Source of the DNA: Flavobacteriia bacterium
GTDB lineage: Bacteria > Bacteroidota > Bacteroidia > Flavobacteriales > Flavobacteriaceae
Reading direction: 5' to 3'
Assembly: GCA_003973375.1 (NCBI GenBank)
Contig: QNYL01000015.1
Span: 1-8,822, forward strand
Length of the DNA: 8,822 bases
Below the pieces are notes generated by a model. That model was not told the DNA's origin, made no database searches, and worked only from the letters and a program-made list of their open reading frames with translations. Positions 1 through 6,075 of the stretch are shown here, in pieces. Positions within the stretch are counted from its first letter, which is position 1. The number at the start of each line of letters is the position of its first letter. A program made the translations under genes and the position numbers.

Positions 1-1101
1 TTTAACTTCTTGAAATTCTTCGGGAGTATTTACATTGGTGATAAGATCATCGTCGATCTCAACAATTTCCACTTCCGAATTGATAAGCACTTTTCTCGGA
101 CAAGAAATGCCCTGAGCCAGAAAGTTAAGCATTCTTTGGTAGGCTTTAGGTTCCCAGATGGTGATTAAGGGTTCCGGAAATTGTTTATTTTTTCCTTTAA
201 AAGCAGTAGCGATCTTTGAGGGATTTCTCTTCTCTAATAAAAGCTTAAGACTTTCCTGATCTATAAAAGGCAGGTCGGTGGCCAGAACCAGCCAGGCTGA
301 ATTAGGATCTTTCTGAAAAGCAGAGCAAATGGCTCCAAAAGGGCCAAGACCTAAAAAAACATCTTCAATCACATTTTCACGTTCAATATGTTGCTCTTTC
401 CTAACGGATAAAAAGGTTTTTAAACCCATTTTTTCCATCATTTCAATGGCAAAATCTCTTTGAGAATTCCCGTGATAGTCGAGCAGGCCTTTGTCAGAAC
501 CCATTCGTACACTTTTCCCTCCGGCGAGTACAAGACCTTTAACAGGCGGGATCTTTTTAGTGATGATCTGTTCGATATGCCGGGTAATTTTTTCAGTTTC
601 AGAAGCGAAATAAACCGGTAAGTCTTTTAAAAGTGGATATTTTTCAATCAAAAAGCTAAAAATATCAACTTTATCAGTCAGTTTTATAATGAATTGTACA
701 TTGTTCAACTGATCGATCCTTTTTAAAACAGAAGCTTCTTTATCTGCATCCAGAACCAGGATCTGTTGATCTCCCTGATAATGGTTTCCGTTGATAAAAA
801 GCAGGTCGTAAGCATTGAACAAAATTTTATTGTTGTATTTATCGGCTTTTAACCGGTTTTTCAGGCTTAAAGTTCCTGAAGATTGATGGAATGTAAAAAC
901 ATCGTATTCTGAAGCGGTAATATCTTTGCTGTGGGAAGCATCGAGGTAGGCAATTTTGGTTTCCGGCTGAATTTTTTTTGAGATTTCAGAAACCAGAGTA
1001 CTGATCTCAGAACATTTTGTTCCCACAAAAGCTATTTCATTGGGTGCATGTTCCCCAAGGTTTCTTCGTTCAAGTTTAGCGTGTTTTTTATGCTTTTTCA
1101 T
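1..1101 (-). CDS. mobA: MobA-like molybdenum cofactor nucleotidyltransferase with extra N-terminal domain (3' end cut by window edge)
   Basis: Open on the minus strand from the ATG at 1101 to the window edge: 367 codons without a stop, so the C-terminus is missing. The C-terminal half is a MobA-type NTP transferase. It has the nucleotide-binding signature LAGGKSVRMGSDKG from residue 192 and the metal-site motif ATDLPF around D276. In this family the enzyme transfers GMP or CMP to molybdopterin in the cytoplasm. MobA of E. coli is about 190 residues, so the first ~188 residues here are an added domain. That domain (EIAFVGTKCSEI near residues 22-33, then KIAYLDASHS) has the layout of a MobB-like P-loop fold, but a GxxxxGKT Walker A motif is absent, so GTP binding there is doubtful. 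Bacteroidota are known to carry MobA-like proteins with such an extension. The gene is divergent from the TPR-LuxR gene and probably unrelated to it. The exact substrate (GMP or CMP transfer) cannot be read from the sequence. Confidence 0.85.
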   Translation of the reverse strand, partial: MKKHKKHAKLERRNLGEHAPNEIAFVGTKCSEISTLVSEISKKIQPETKIAYLDASHSKDITASEYDVFTFHQSSGTLSLKNRLKADKYNNKILFNAYDLLFINGNHYQGDQQILVLDADKEASVLKRIDQLNNVQFIIKLTDKVDIFSFLIEKYPLLKDLPVYFASETEKITRHIEQIITKKIPPVKGLVLAGGKSVRMGSDKGLLDYHGNSQRDFAIEMMEKMGLKTFLSVRKEQHIERENVIEDVFLGLGPFGAICSAFQKDPNSAWLVLATDLPFIDQESLKLLLEKRNPSKIATAFKGKNKQFPEPLITIWEPKAYQRMLNFLAQGISCPRKVLINSEVEIVEIDDDLITNVNTPEEFQEVK

Positions 1102-1125
1102 TTCTGTTTTGATCTTTTAGAATGG

Positions 1126-1133
1126 CAAAAATA
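1126..1133 (-). promoter_or_regulatory. Candidate -7 element for the mobA-like gene
   Basis: On the minus strand these bases read TATTTTTG, a full match to the Bacteroidota -7 consensus TAnnTTTG. It lies 24 bp upstream of the ATG at 1101, which would give a short leader of about 20 nt, as is common in this phylum. No clear TTTG -33 box is seen 19-21 bp further upstream, so the assignment is tentative. Confidence 0.35.
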
Positions 1134-1166
1134 CTCAATAAACCTGATTTTGATAATTAAAATTGT

Positions 1167-1198
1167 TTTGTTTAGTTATACTACAGAGAGTATTTATG
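1167..1198 (+). promoter_or_regulatory. Candidate promoter and inverted repeat upstream of the TPR-LuxR gene
   Basis: TTTG at 1167-1170 is followed after 20 bp by TATTTATG at 1191-1198, which has one mismatch to TAnnTTTG. This is the spacing of a Bacteroidota -33/-7 promoter and would give a leader of roughly 70 nt before the ATG at 1277. An inverted repeat ATACT-N6-AGTAT (1178-1193) lies between the two boxes and overlaps the -7 element, where a bound regulator would block or modulate transcription. Both readings rest on short motifs in A/T-rich DNA. Confidence 0.3.
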
Positions 1199-1276
1199 AT
1201 ATTTGTTACTCTTTTTTATAAATATTTTCAAGACATTTGTGTGCGATTAACCAGATTTTATTTTTAAAAAGTTATT

Positions 1277-2899
1277 ATGATCAGGAGAACGATCATTTTT
1301 ATTACAATTTTTATTTCTTTGATTTCCTGTGAGAAAAAGGCAGAGCTTTCCCAAAATAATACTACTGATCCTATTGATTTTCAATTACTCAGATCAAAAA
1401 AAGAGGTAAATATTGACAGTTTATATCAGATCATTTCATTAAAAAGGAATGATACTGTTAAAGTGAATGATCTGATCGATCTCTTTGGCCTTACCATCAG
1501 GAACCGGCCCATTAAACCTGAATTTCTGGATGAGGCCTTAAAGGTTGCCAGACAGATCAATTATGAAACAGGAATAGCAAATGCTCTAAATAAAAAAGGG
1601 GTAAATGCAAGGTATAACGATCAATACCTAAAATCGTTAAAACTTCATAAAGAAGCACTGACGCACTACGATAAATCCTGGGATATAAAGAGCAAGATTA
1701 AAAATCTGAACAGTCTTGGGGTTACCTACCGGAGACTTAACATTGAAGAAGAGGCTATCAAATATTATTTACAGGCCCTTGAATTATCTGAAAAGATAGA
1801 TTTTAACAAAAGTATTGCCATTGCCCTTAACGGAATTGGCAACGCCTTTGTTACCTTGAATAAATACGATGAGGCCATCAAGTATTTTAACCTTGCTCTT
1901 CATATGGAAACCCTTATCGACAGTGAACGGGGAAAGGGTTATGATTACAGTAATTTAGGAGAGGCCTATATGTATAAAAAGGAATATGACACAGCTTTTT
2001 ATTACCACAGCAAAGCTCTTGAAATTGCCAACAGATCTAAAAGAAAAACTGATAAAGCTATTATTTACAGCTCGATAGGATTGATGTTTCAGCATAAAGG
2101 AGAACTTGATAAAGCTTTGGATTATTATACCAAAGCGATTCCGATCCTCGAAAAATACAAGAGCAAAAGATTACTGAGTTTTTCATTGATCAATGCCGGT
2201 ATTGTTTATATGGATCTAAAACAATACAAAAAGGCCGAAGAGTACATTACTTCCGGGCTTAAACTTGCAAAGGAGATCAACTCAAAAGACAATATTTTGC
2301 AGGGATATCAGGCCATGTCGGATCTTTTTGAAACAAAGGGAAAATACAAAGATGCACTTGAAAATTATAAACTAATGACGGTTTATCACGACAGTATCTT
2401 TAATATTCAAAGCGAAAATAATATGATGGCGATGAATATTAAATACGACTCTGAGAAAAAAGATCAGCAGATTCAGCAATTACACCTGGAGAGCAAGATA
2501 CAAAAAGGGCGTTCTTTACTTCAGTTTCTGGCCATAGGTTTCCTGATCCTTCTGGTGCTTTTCTTTTACTTCTACAACCGGTTGAGGTTAAAAAACCAAC
2601 AACTTCAAATTGATCAAATGAGAAACAATATTGAAGAATATATCGATCATATTTCACAACTTGAAAATGAAGATTGCAGAAATAAAAAGGTCGATCTGAG
2701 TGAAAAAATCGAAAAATACGGTTTATCCACACGAGAAGCAGAAGTCTTAAAATATATTTCTCAGGGAATGAAAAATCAGGAAATAGCCGATAAAATGTTT
2801 GTCTCTTTGTCTACCATTAAAACACATACCAAGAATATTTTTGATAAAATGGATGTTCGCAACAGGATTGAAGCTGTGCGAAAAGCAGAAGTTTTATAA
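1277..2899 (+). CDS. Membrane-anchored TPR protein with C-terminal LuxR/GerE DNA-binding domain
   Basis: Probably a one-component signal transducer: a periplasmic TPR sensor joined through the inner membrane to a cytoplasmic DNA-binding domain. The 540 residues show, in order: a signal sequence ending in lipobox LISC with the lipidatable Cys at 18; about seven TPR units between residues ~100 and ~385 (for example NLNSLGVTYRR and DYSNLGEAYMYKKEYDTAF); one transmembrane helix at 414-433 followed by positive charges (RLRLKN); a likely coiled-coil linker at ~435-475; and a LuxR-type helix-turn-helix at 482-540 beginning GLSTREAEVL and containing NQEIADKMFVSLSTIKTHT. No receiver or kinase domain is present. 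TPR-TM-LuxR proteins are common in Bacteroidota, but their ligands are mostly unknown. The gene directly precedes six secreted-protein genes on the same strand, and control of those genes is inferred from position only. The lipobox combined with an internal membrane helix is noteworthy; the first 18 residues could instead be an uncleaved anchor. Confidence 0.9.
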   Translation: MIRRTIIFITIFISLISCEKKAELSQNNTTDPIDFQLLRSKKEVNIDSLYQIISLKRNDTVKVNDLIDLFGLTIRNRPIKPEFLDEALKVARQINYETGIANALNKKGVNARYNDQYLKSLKLHKEALTHYDKSWDIKSKIKNLNSLGVTYRRLNIEEEAIKYYLQALELSEKIDFNKSIAIALNGIGNAFVTLNKYDEAIKYFNLALHMETLIDSERGKGYDYSNLGEAYMYKKEYDTAFYYHSKALEIANRSKRKTDKAIIYSSIGLMFQHKGELDKALDYYTKAIPILEKYKSKRLLSFSLINAGIVYMDLKQYKKAEEYITSGLKLAKEINSKDNILQGYQAMSDLFETKGKYKDALENYKLMTVYHDSIFNIQSENNMMAMNIKYDSEKKDQQIQQLHLESKIQKGRSLLQFLAIGFLILLVLFFYFYNRLRLKNQQLQIDQMRNNIEEYIDHISQLENEDCRNKKVDLSEKIEKYGLSTREAEVLKYISQGMKNQEIADKMFVSLSTIKTHTKNIFDKMDVRNRIEAVRKAEVL

Positions 2900-2930
2900 A
2901 ATTCAGTTTTCACACCGTAATATGTTGTTT

Positions 2931-2947
2931 ATTAATAATATATTAAT
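2931..2947 (+). terminator. Weak terminator-like hairpin after the TPR-LuxR gene
   Basis: ATTAATA (2931-2937) and TATTAAT (2941-2947) can form a 7-bp stem with a 3-nt loop, followed by the T-rich run TTTCTTTTCTTT. It lies 31 bp after the stop codon at 2899. The stem is all A/T and would be weak, and such palindromes arise by chance in A/T-rich intergenic DNA, so termination here is only possible. Confidence 0.25.
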
Positions 2948-2995
2948 TTTCTTTTCTTTACCACTTTTATAATTTTATTAATATCTAAGCAAAAT

Positions 2996-3034
2996 CATAC
3001 TAAAGTATGAGTAAGTTTTGACCAAAAGTATGAG
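2996..3034 (+). promoter_or_regulatory. Candidate operator: palindrome CATACT-AA-AGTATG plus a repeated half-site
   Basis: CATACTAAAGTATG (2996-3009) is a perfect inverted repeat with 6-bp arms and a 2-bp centre. The right arm occurs again: AAAGTATGAG is found at 3002-3011 and at 3025-3034, a 23-bp period of about two helical turns. The second copy lies where the -33 box of the promoter at 3056 would be expected. This arrangement suits an activator that bridges to RNA polymerase. The TPR-LuxR protein encoded just upstream is the obvious candidate binder, but that link is inference. Confidence 0.45.
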
Positions 3035-3055
3035 CAGTAATAATATATAATGGAA

Positions 3056-3063
3056 TAGTTTTG
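3056..3063 (+). promoter_or_regulatory. Candidate -7 element for the secreted-protein gene run
   Basis: TAGTTTTG matches the Bacteroidota -7 consensus TAnnTTTG at every fixed position. Transcription would begin about 5-8 bp downstream, leaving a leader of about 20 nt before the ATG at 3089. No TTTG box lies 19-21 bp upstream; an AGTATG box occupies that stretch instead. The position also argues against translation from the GTG at 3065, which would sit at or before the transcript start. Confidence 0.45.
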
Positions 3064-3088
3064 AGTGAAAATAATAAACTATCGAAAA

Positions 3089-4387
3089 ATGAAATATTAC
3101 TTGATTACACTGTTAGCGGTTTTAGTATTGTTTGTAAGTCCGCAAAAAGCCAATGCACAATTTTTAAAGAAATTAAAAAATCATGTAGAAAAGAAGGTTA
3201 GTAATGAGGCTGAAGACCGAACTACCCGAAAGGCTGATAATGCTGTTGATAAGGTTTTTGACAAAACCGAAGGGATGATCGATAAAGCCTTTGGGAAAAA
3301 GAAGAAAAAAAAGGAAAGATCTTCCGGGAACCAATCAAATGGCGATGGTATCTACAATGATAATAATAAAGGAGATTCAGGAGCTTCTGAAGAAAATTCT
3401 GCTAAACCTAAAGGTCCAAAAGTAGTATGGAACAAATTTGATTTTGTGCCAGGTGATCAGGTGATCTTTGAAGACGGGCCTGCTGCCGATGAAGAAAACG
3501 GTGAATTTCCAAGCCGTTGGGATTTACTTAAAGGGGGTGCTGAAATTGCCGAGGTAGATGGACAAAATGTAATTATGTTTACCGGTACAGGCAGTTATAT
3601 TGTTCCTTATCTTAAAGGTTCTGATAAGGATTATTTACCTGATGTTTTTACTGTTGAACTGGATGTTTATATCCCCAAAAGTCATTCAACAAATAACAGG
3701 CTATGGATTTATTTGGGAGACCAAAAAAATTATAATAGAAGTGATGCTTCACACAGAGGTTTGGTGGTAATGCCTCATAGCTTGGAGTTTGGCGATTCTG
3801 AAAAAGATTATCCCGGTACTGAGAATATAGGCTGGACTGTTGAAAGAGAAGGCTCCTGGAAACATATATCAATAGCCTATACCAAAGGTAAATTTAAAGC
3901 CTATTTTAATGATGCCCGCTTGATAAACATACCTCATTTGGATGTAAATCCAACAGGGATAACCATTCACACATCAAATACAGGTATATTCATTAAAAAT
4001 TTCCGCCTTGCCAAAGGAGGTGTAAAATATTATGACAGAGTACTTTCAGATGGTAAAATTATTGTAAACGGAATCAGGTTCGATGTAAATAAAGCCACTT
4101 TAAAACCCGAAAGTATGGGGCCCATCAACAAGATATATAAATTGATGGTAAAGAATCCGGATCTTAAATTCAGTGTGGAAGGCCATACCGACAGCGATGG
4201 TGATGCAGCCAGTAACCTAAAGCTCTCCAAAGCCCGAGGAAAGACAGTGATGGATAAATTAATTTCTATGGGAATTTCGCCCGACAGACTTAAATACAAT
4301 GGTTTTGGCGAAAGTAAACCTATTGATAATAACAGTACTCCGGAAGGCAAAGCCAATAACCGCCGTGTAGAATTTGTAAAATTTTAA
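3089..4387 (+). CDS. Secreted LamG-like jelly-roll protein with C-terminal OmpA peptidoglycan-binding domain
   Basis: I place the start at the ATG at 3089 (432 residues), not the in-frame GTG at 3065, because the ATG puts a normal signal peptide at the N-terminus, cleaved at NA|Q (A23|Q24). The mature protein begins with a basic amphipathic segment, QFLKKLKNHVEKK, then a flexible linker with six consecutive Lys (70-75) and a Gly/Ser/Asn/Asp stretch. A beta-rich region from ~112 to ~315 resembles LamG/concanavalin-like jelly rolls: FPSRW at 140-144 and WKHISIAYTKGKFKAYFND from 257. Residues 328-432 are an OmpA C-terminal domain. It has GHTDSDG at 365-371, LSKARGK at 379-385 and NRRVEF at 424-429. 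D368 and R383 match the two residues that bind diaminopimelate in E. coli OmpA and have the same 15-residue spacing. The protein is therefore likely tied to peptidoglycan and displays a binding domain. No catalytic residues were recognised. First gene of the run. Confidence 0.88.
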   Translation: MKYYLITLLAVLVLFVSPQKANAQFLKKLKNHVEKKVSNEAEDRTTRKADNAVDKVFDKTEGMIDKAFGKKKKKKERSSGNQSNGDGIYNDNNKGDSGASEENSAKPKGPKVVWNKFDFVPGDQVIFEDGPAADEENGEFPSRWDLLKGGAEIAEVDGQNVIMFTGTGSYIVPYLKGSDKDYLPDVFTVELDVYIPKSHSTNNRLWIYLGDQKNYNRSDASHRGLVVMPHSLEFGDSEKDYPGTENIGWTVEREGSWKHISIAYTKGKFKAYFNDARLINIPHLDVNPTGITIHTSNTGIFIKNFRLAKGGVKYYDRVLSDGKIIVNGIRFDVNKATLKPESMGPINKIYKLMVKNPDLKFSVEGHTDSDGDAASNLKLSKARGKTVMDKLISMGISPDRLKYNGFGESKPIDNNSTPEGKANNRRVEFVKF

Positions 4388-4413
4388 ATAAACCCAAAAC
4401 TCAAATAAATATT

Positions 4414-4477
4414 TCATCAGATGGCTTAAAACTTATATCCCTCCTCAAGTTATTACTTCCCCTTAGTCATCTGATGA
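4414..4477 (+). repeat. Intergenic inverted repeat with long pyrimidine-rich loop (1)
   Basis: TCATCAGATGGCT (4414-4426) pairs with AGTCATCTGATGA (4465-4477) over 13 bp with a single G-U pair. The 38-nt loop contains CCCTCCTC and CTTCCCC and an inner AACTT/AAGTT match. It starts 26 nt after the stop of the OmpA/LamG gene and ends 13 nt before the ATG at 4491. Only three T follow the stem, so it is not a classical terminator. It may cause partial termination, protect a processed mRNA end or control translation of the next gene. Confidence 0.6.
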
Positions 4478-4490
4478 TTTAAAATTTAAT

Positions 4491-5309
4491 ATGAAAAAAA
4501 AATTAATTTCAGTTTTAGTGCTTTTGTTTCTGGTTTCTGCTCCTGCTGCAGTACAGGCACAATTCCTTAAAAAATTAAAGAACAAGGTTGAAAAAAAGCT
4601 GGATGAGGTACTGGATACAGACGATCAGGACAAAGTAAATGATGATGAGGCAGATGATTCCTCCGATAGCGGGTATGATGCCTCTGAATATGAAGCAGAT
4701 TACGGCGAATTTGTTGCCGGTAAAACAGTTGTTTTTAAAGATATGCCCGGTAATGATGAGATCAAGGGGCAATTCCCATCAAAATGGAGACTGTTTTATT
4801 CAAGAAAGAGTGATAATACTGAAATTGTTGAGGTCAACGGAGAAAAAATGATCCGTCTTGCCAAAAAACAAGGTATTTCTCCTCTTATTCCCGGAAAAGA
4901 AAAAGATTATATCCCTGATAGTTTTACGCTGGAGTTTGATGCAAGTTTTTCTACCAATGCACCTGATCAACGGTATTATTTGAATTTTTACGATCTGGAG
5001 AATCAAAATGATTTTGTTGAATATGATGTAAGAGATAGTGAATTGACCTTAACCACTTTTGGTGTAACCGATAATAGAACAGAGGGAACAATGAAGGGAC
5101 ATAAGATCTTTCAGGAATCTTCAACTCCGGTATGGAGGCATATAGCTGTTACCTATTCCAACCAGAATATCGAAGTATATTATGATGGTGTGCATATTTT
5201 CCATTTAGGAGAGGCTAAAGGAAATTTCATCGGAATCAATATCAGTCGGTCTGAATTTGGAACGGATGACCGGTATATTAAAAATGTAATCATAGCAACC
5301 AATCAATAA
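4491..5309 (+). CDS. Secreted LamG-like jelly-roll protein, paralog of the upstream gene without the OmpA domain
   Basis: 272 residues. Signal peptide of 23 residues, cleaved at VQA|Q. The mature N-terminus QFLKKLKNKVEKK is nearly the same as that of the protein encoded at 3089-4387. A strongly acidic, Asp-rich linker follows (residues 38-73), where the paralog has a Lys-rich one. The remaining ~200 residues align with the paralog's jelly-roll region: FPSKW at 95-99, EKDYIPDSFTLEFD against DKDYLPDVFTVELD, and WRHIAVTYSNQNIEVYYDG from 215, a typical LamG-family strand pair. The protein ends just after this domain, so it lacks the peptidoglycan anchor. It is probably periplasmic, at the surface or released. 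Ligand unknown; carbohydrate or protein binding is possible from the fold, and no enzyme motif is seen. Gene duplication from its neighbour is the simplest origin. It is followed after 18 bp by the next gene, so the two are likely co-transcribed. Confidence 0.85.
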   Translation: MKKKLISVLVLLFLVSAPAAVQAQFLKKLKNKVEKKLDEVLDTDDQDKVNDDEADDSSDSGYDASEYEADYGEFVAGKTVVFKDMPGNDEIKGQFPSKWRLFYSRKSDNTEIVEVNGEKMIRLAKKQGISPLIPGKEKDYIPDSFTLEFDASFSTNAPDQRYYLNFYDLENQNDFVEYDVRDSELTLTTFGVTDNRTEGTMKGHKIFQESSTPVWRHIAVTYSNQNIEVYYDGVHIFHLGEAKGNFIGINISRSEFGTDDRYIKNVIIATNQ

Positions 5310-5327
5310 AAATTTAAAAAAAGAATT

Positions 5328-5981
5328 ATGAAAAAATTATCACTTATTCTGTTCACATTGTTCATCACTTTAAGTGCCTATGCTCAAAAGAAAGCCAATT
5401 ATAAAGTATTTCCTTTTAAAACAGGAATCATTGAATATGAAAAAACCGGAAAAACCAAAGGAACTCATATCAAATACATTGATGATTACGGTTATAAACA
5501 GGGAGATTATGAAGAAACGGTTACCAAGATATTTGGTATGAAATCAAAAGATAAGAATGGTACAGTTTTAATAGGGCCAACGGTTTATGCGATAGATTAT
5601 AAAAATAATACCGTGAATAAAGGTAAAAATCCGGTATACGAAACCTATGCCAATTCAAATGGCGATTATGATAAACTGGGAAAAGAAGCGATGACTGCGC
5701 TTGGTTTTTCTGATACCGGTAAAACAGGAACTGTTTTAGGGAATAAATGTGAGATCTGGAAAGGTAATTTAGGCGAGATCTGGATCTGGAAAGGACTGGC
5801 ATTAAAAAGTGTAACCAAGATCCTGGGAATTAAAATGGAAGAAACTGCTACAAAAATATCACTGGATGTTAAAGTTCCACAAGATAAATTCGAAGTACCC
5901 AAGAATATGAAAGTTATTAAAAATCATGTACCGGAAGGTATGGAAGGAGGCTTAAAAGGGTTATTTGGAGGTCAAAAATAA
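5328..5981 (+). CDS. Secreted protein of unknown family, related to the product encoded at 6700-7767
   Basis: 217 residues. Signal peptide MKKLSLILFTLFITLSAYA is cleaved before Q20. I do not recognise a named family. The mature part is probably mostly beta-strand, with FKTGIIEYEKTG at 30-41 and a motif centred on one Cys: VLGNKC ending at C141, then IWIWKGLALK from 151. The protein encoded two genes downstream shares both features (KSGKIEYE; VLGKNC and YIWKGLPLK), so the two are paralogs, this one lacking the longer C-terminal part. The tail (PEGMEGGLKGLFGGQK) is Gly-rich and likely flexible. Only one Cys remains in the mature chain, so no internal disulfide is possible. The stop codon lies 8 bp before a large inverted repeat. 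The function is unknown; extracytoplasmic location is well supported by the signal peptide. Confidence 0.82.
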   Translation: MKKLSLILFTLFITLSAYAQKKANYKVFPFKTGIIEYEKTGKTKGTHIKYIDDYGYKQGDYEETVTKIFGMKSKDKNGTVLIGPTVYAIDYKNNTVNKGKNPVYETYANSNGDYDKLGKEAMTALGFSDTGKTGTVLGNKCEIWKGNLGEIWIWKGLALKSVTKILGIKMEETATKISLDVKVPQDKFEVPKNMKVIKNHVPEGMEGGLKGLFGGQK

Positions 5982-5989
5982 TTGTTATT

Positions 5990-6050
5990 TAAAGTTTGGG
6001 TGTAAAATTTCCCCCTCTCCTTTCTCCCCTGATTTACACCCATAACTTTA
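5990..6050 (+). repeat. Intergenic inverted repeat with long pyrimidine-rich loop (2)
   Basis: TAAAGTTTGGGTGTAAA (5990-6006) pairs with TTTACACCCATAACTTTA (6033-6050) over 17 bp with one unpaired T at 6043. The 26-nt loop is almost all C and T (CCCCCTCTCCTTTCTCCCC). The hairpin begins 8 nt after a stop codon and ends 25 nt before the ATG at 6076. No run of T directly follows the stem. Its design matches the repeat at 4414-4477 (long stem, C/T-rich loop, between two genes of the same run), although the stem sequences differ. Confidence 0.65.
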
Positions 6051-6075
6051 TCTTATCTATTTAAAAATCAAACAA

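Noticed and set aside
2439..2732. Minus-strand open frame inside the TPR-LuxR gene, and similar antisense frames at 3648-3872, 4030-4356, 5521-5902, 6235-6558, 6685-6969 and 8049-8402
   Set aside because: They oppose well-supported genes, have no domain, signal peptide or coding context, and are expected by chance in such DNA.
3016..3020. TTTTG as the -33 box of the promoter at 3056
   Set aside because: It lies 35 bp upstream of the -7 element; the usual spacing is 19-21 bp.
3065..3088. In-frame GTG at 3065 as the start of the OmpA/LamG gene
   Set aside because: It would add eight residues in front of a normal signal peptide, and it lies at or before the transcript start predicted from the -7 box at 3056-3063. 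The ATG at 3089 is preferred.
3424..4040. Calling the jelly-roll domains glycoside hydrolases
   Set aside because: The fold resembles LamG/concanavalin-like domains, but no catalytic Glu pair or family motif could be identified, so only a binding-type domain is claimed.
4414..4477. Calling the inverted repeat a rho-independent terminator
   Set aside because: The loop is long and only three T follow the stem. It is listed as a repeat with unknown role.
4639..4851. Plus-strand 70-residue open frame
   Set aside because: It overlaps the jelly-roll gene at 4491-5309 in another frame and has no recognisable features.
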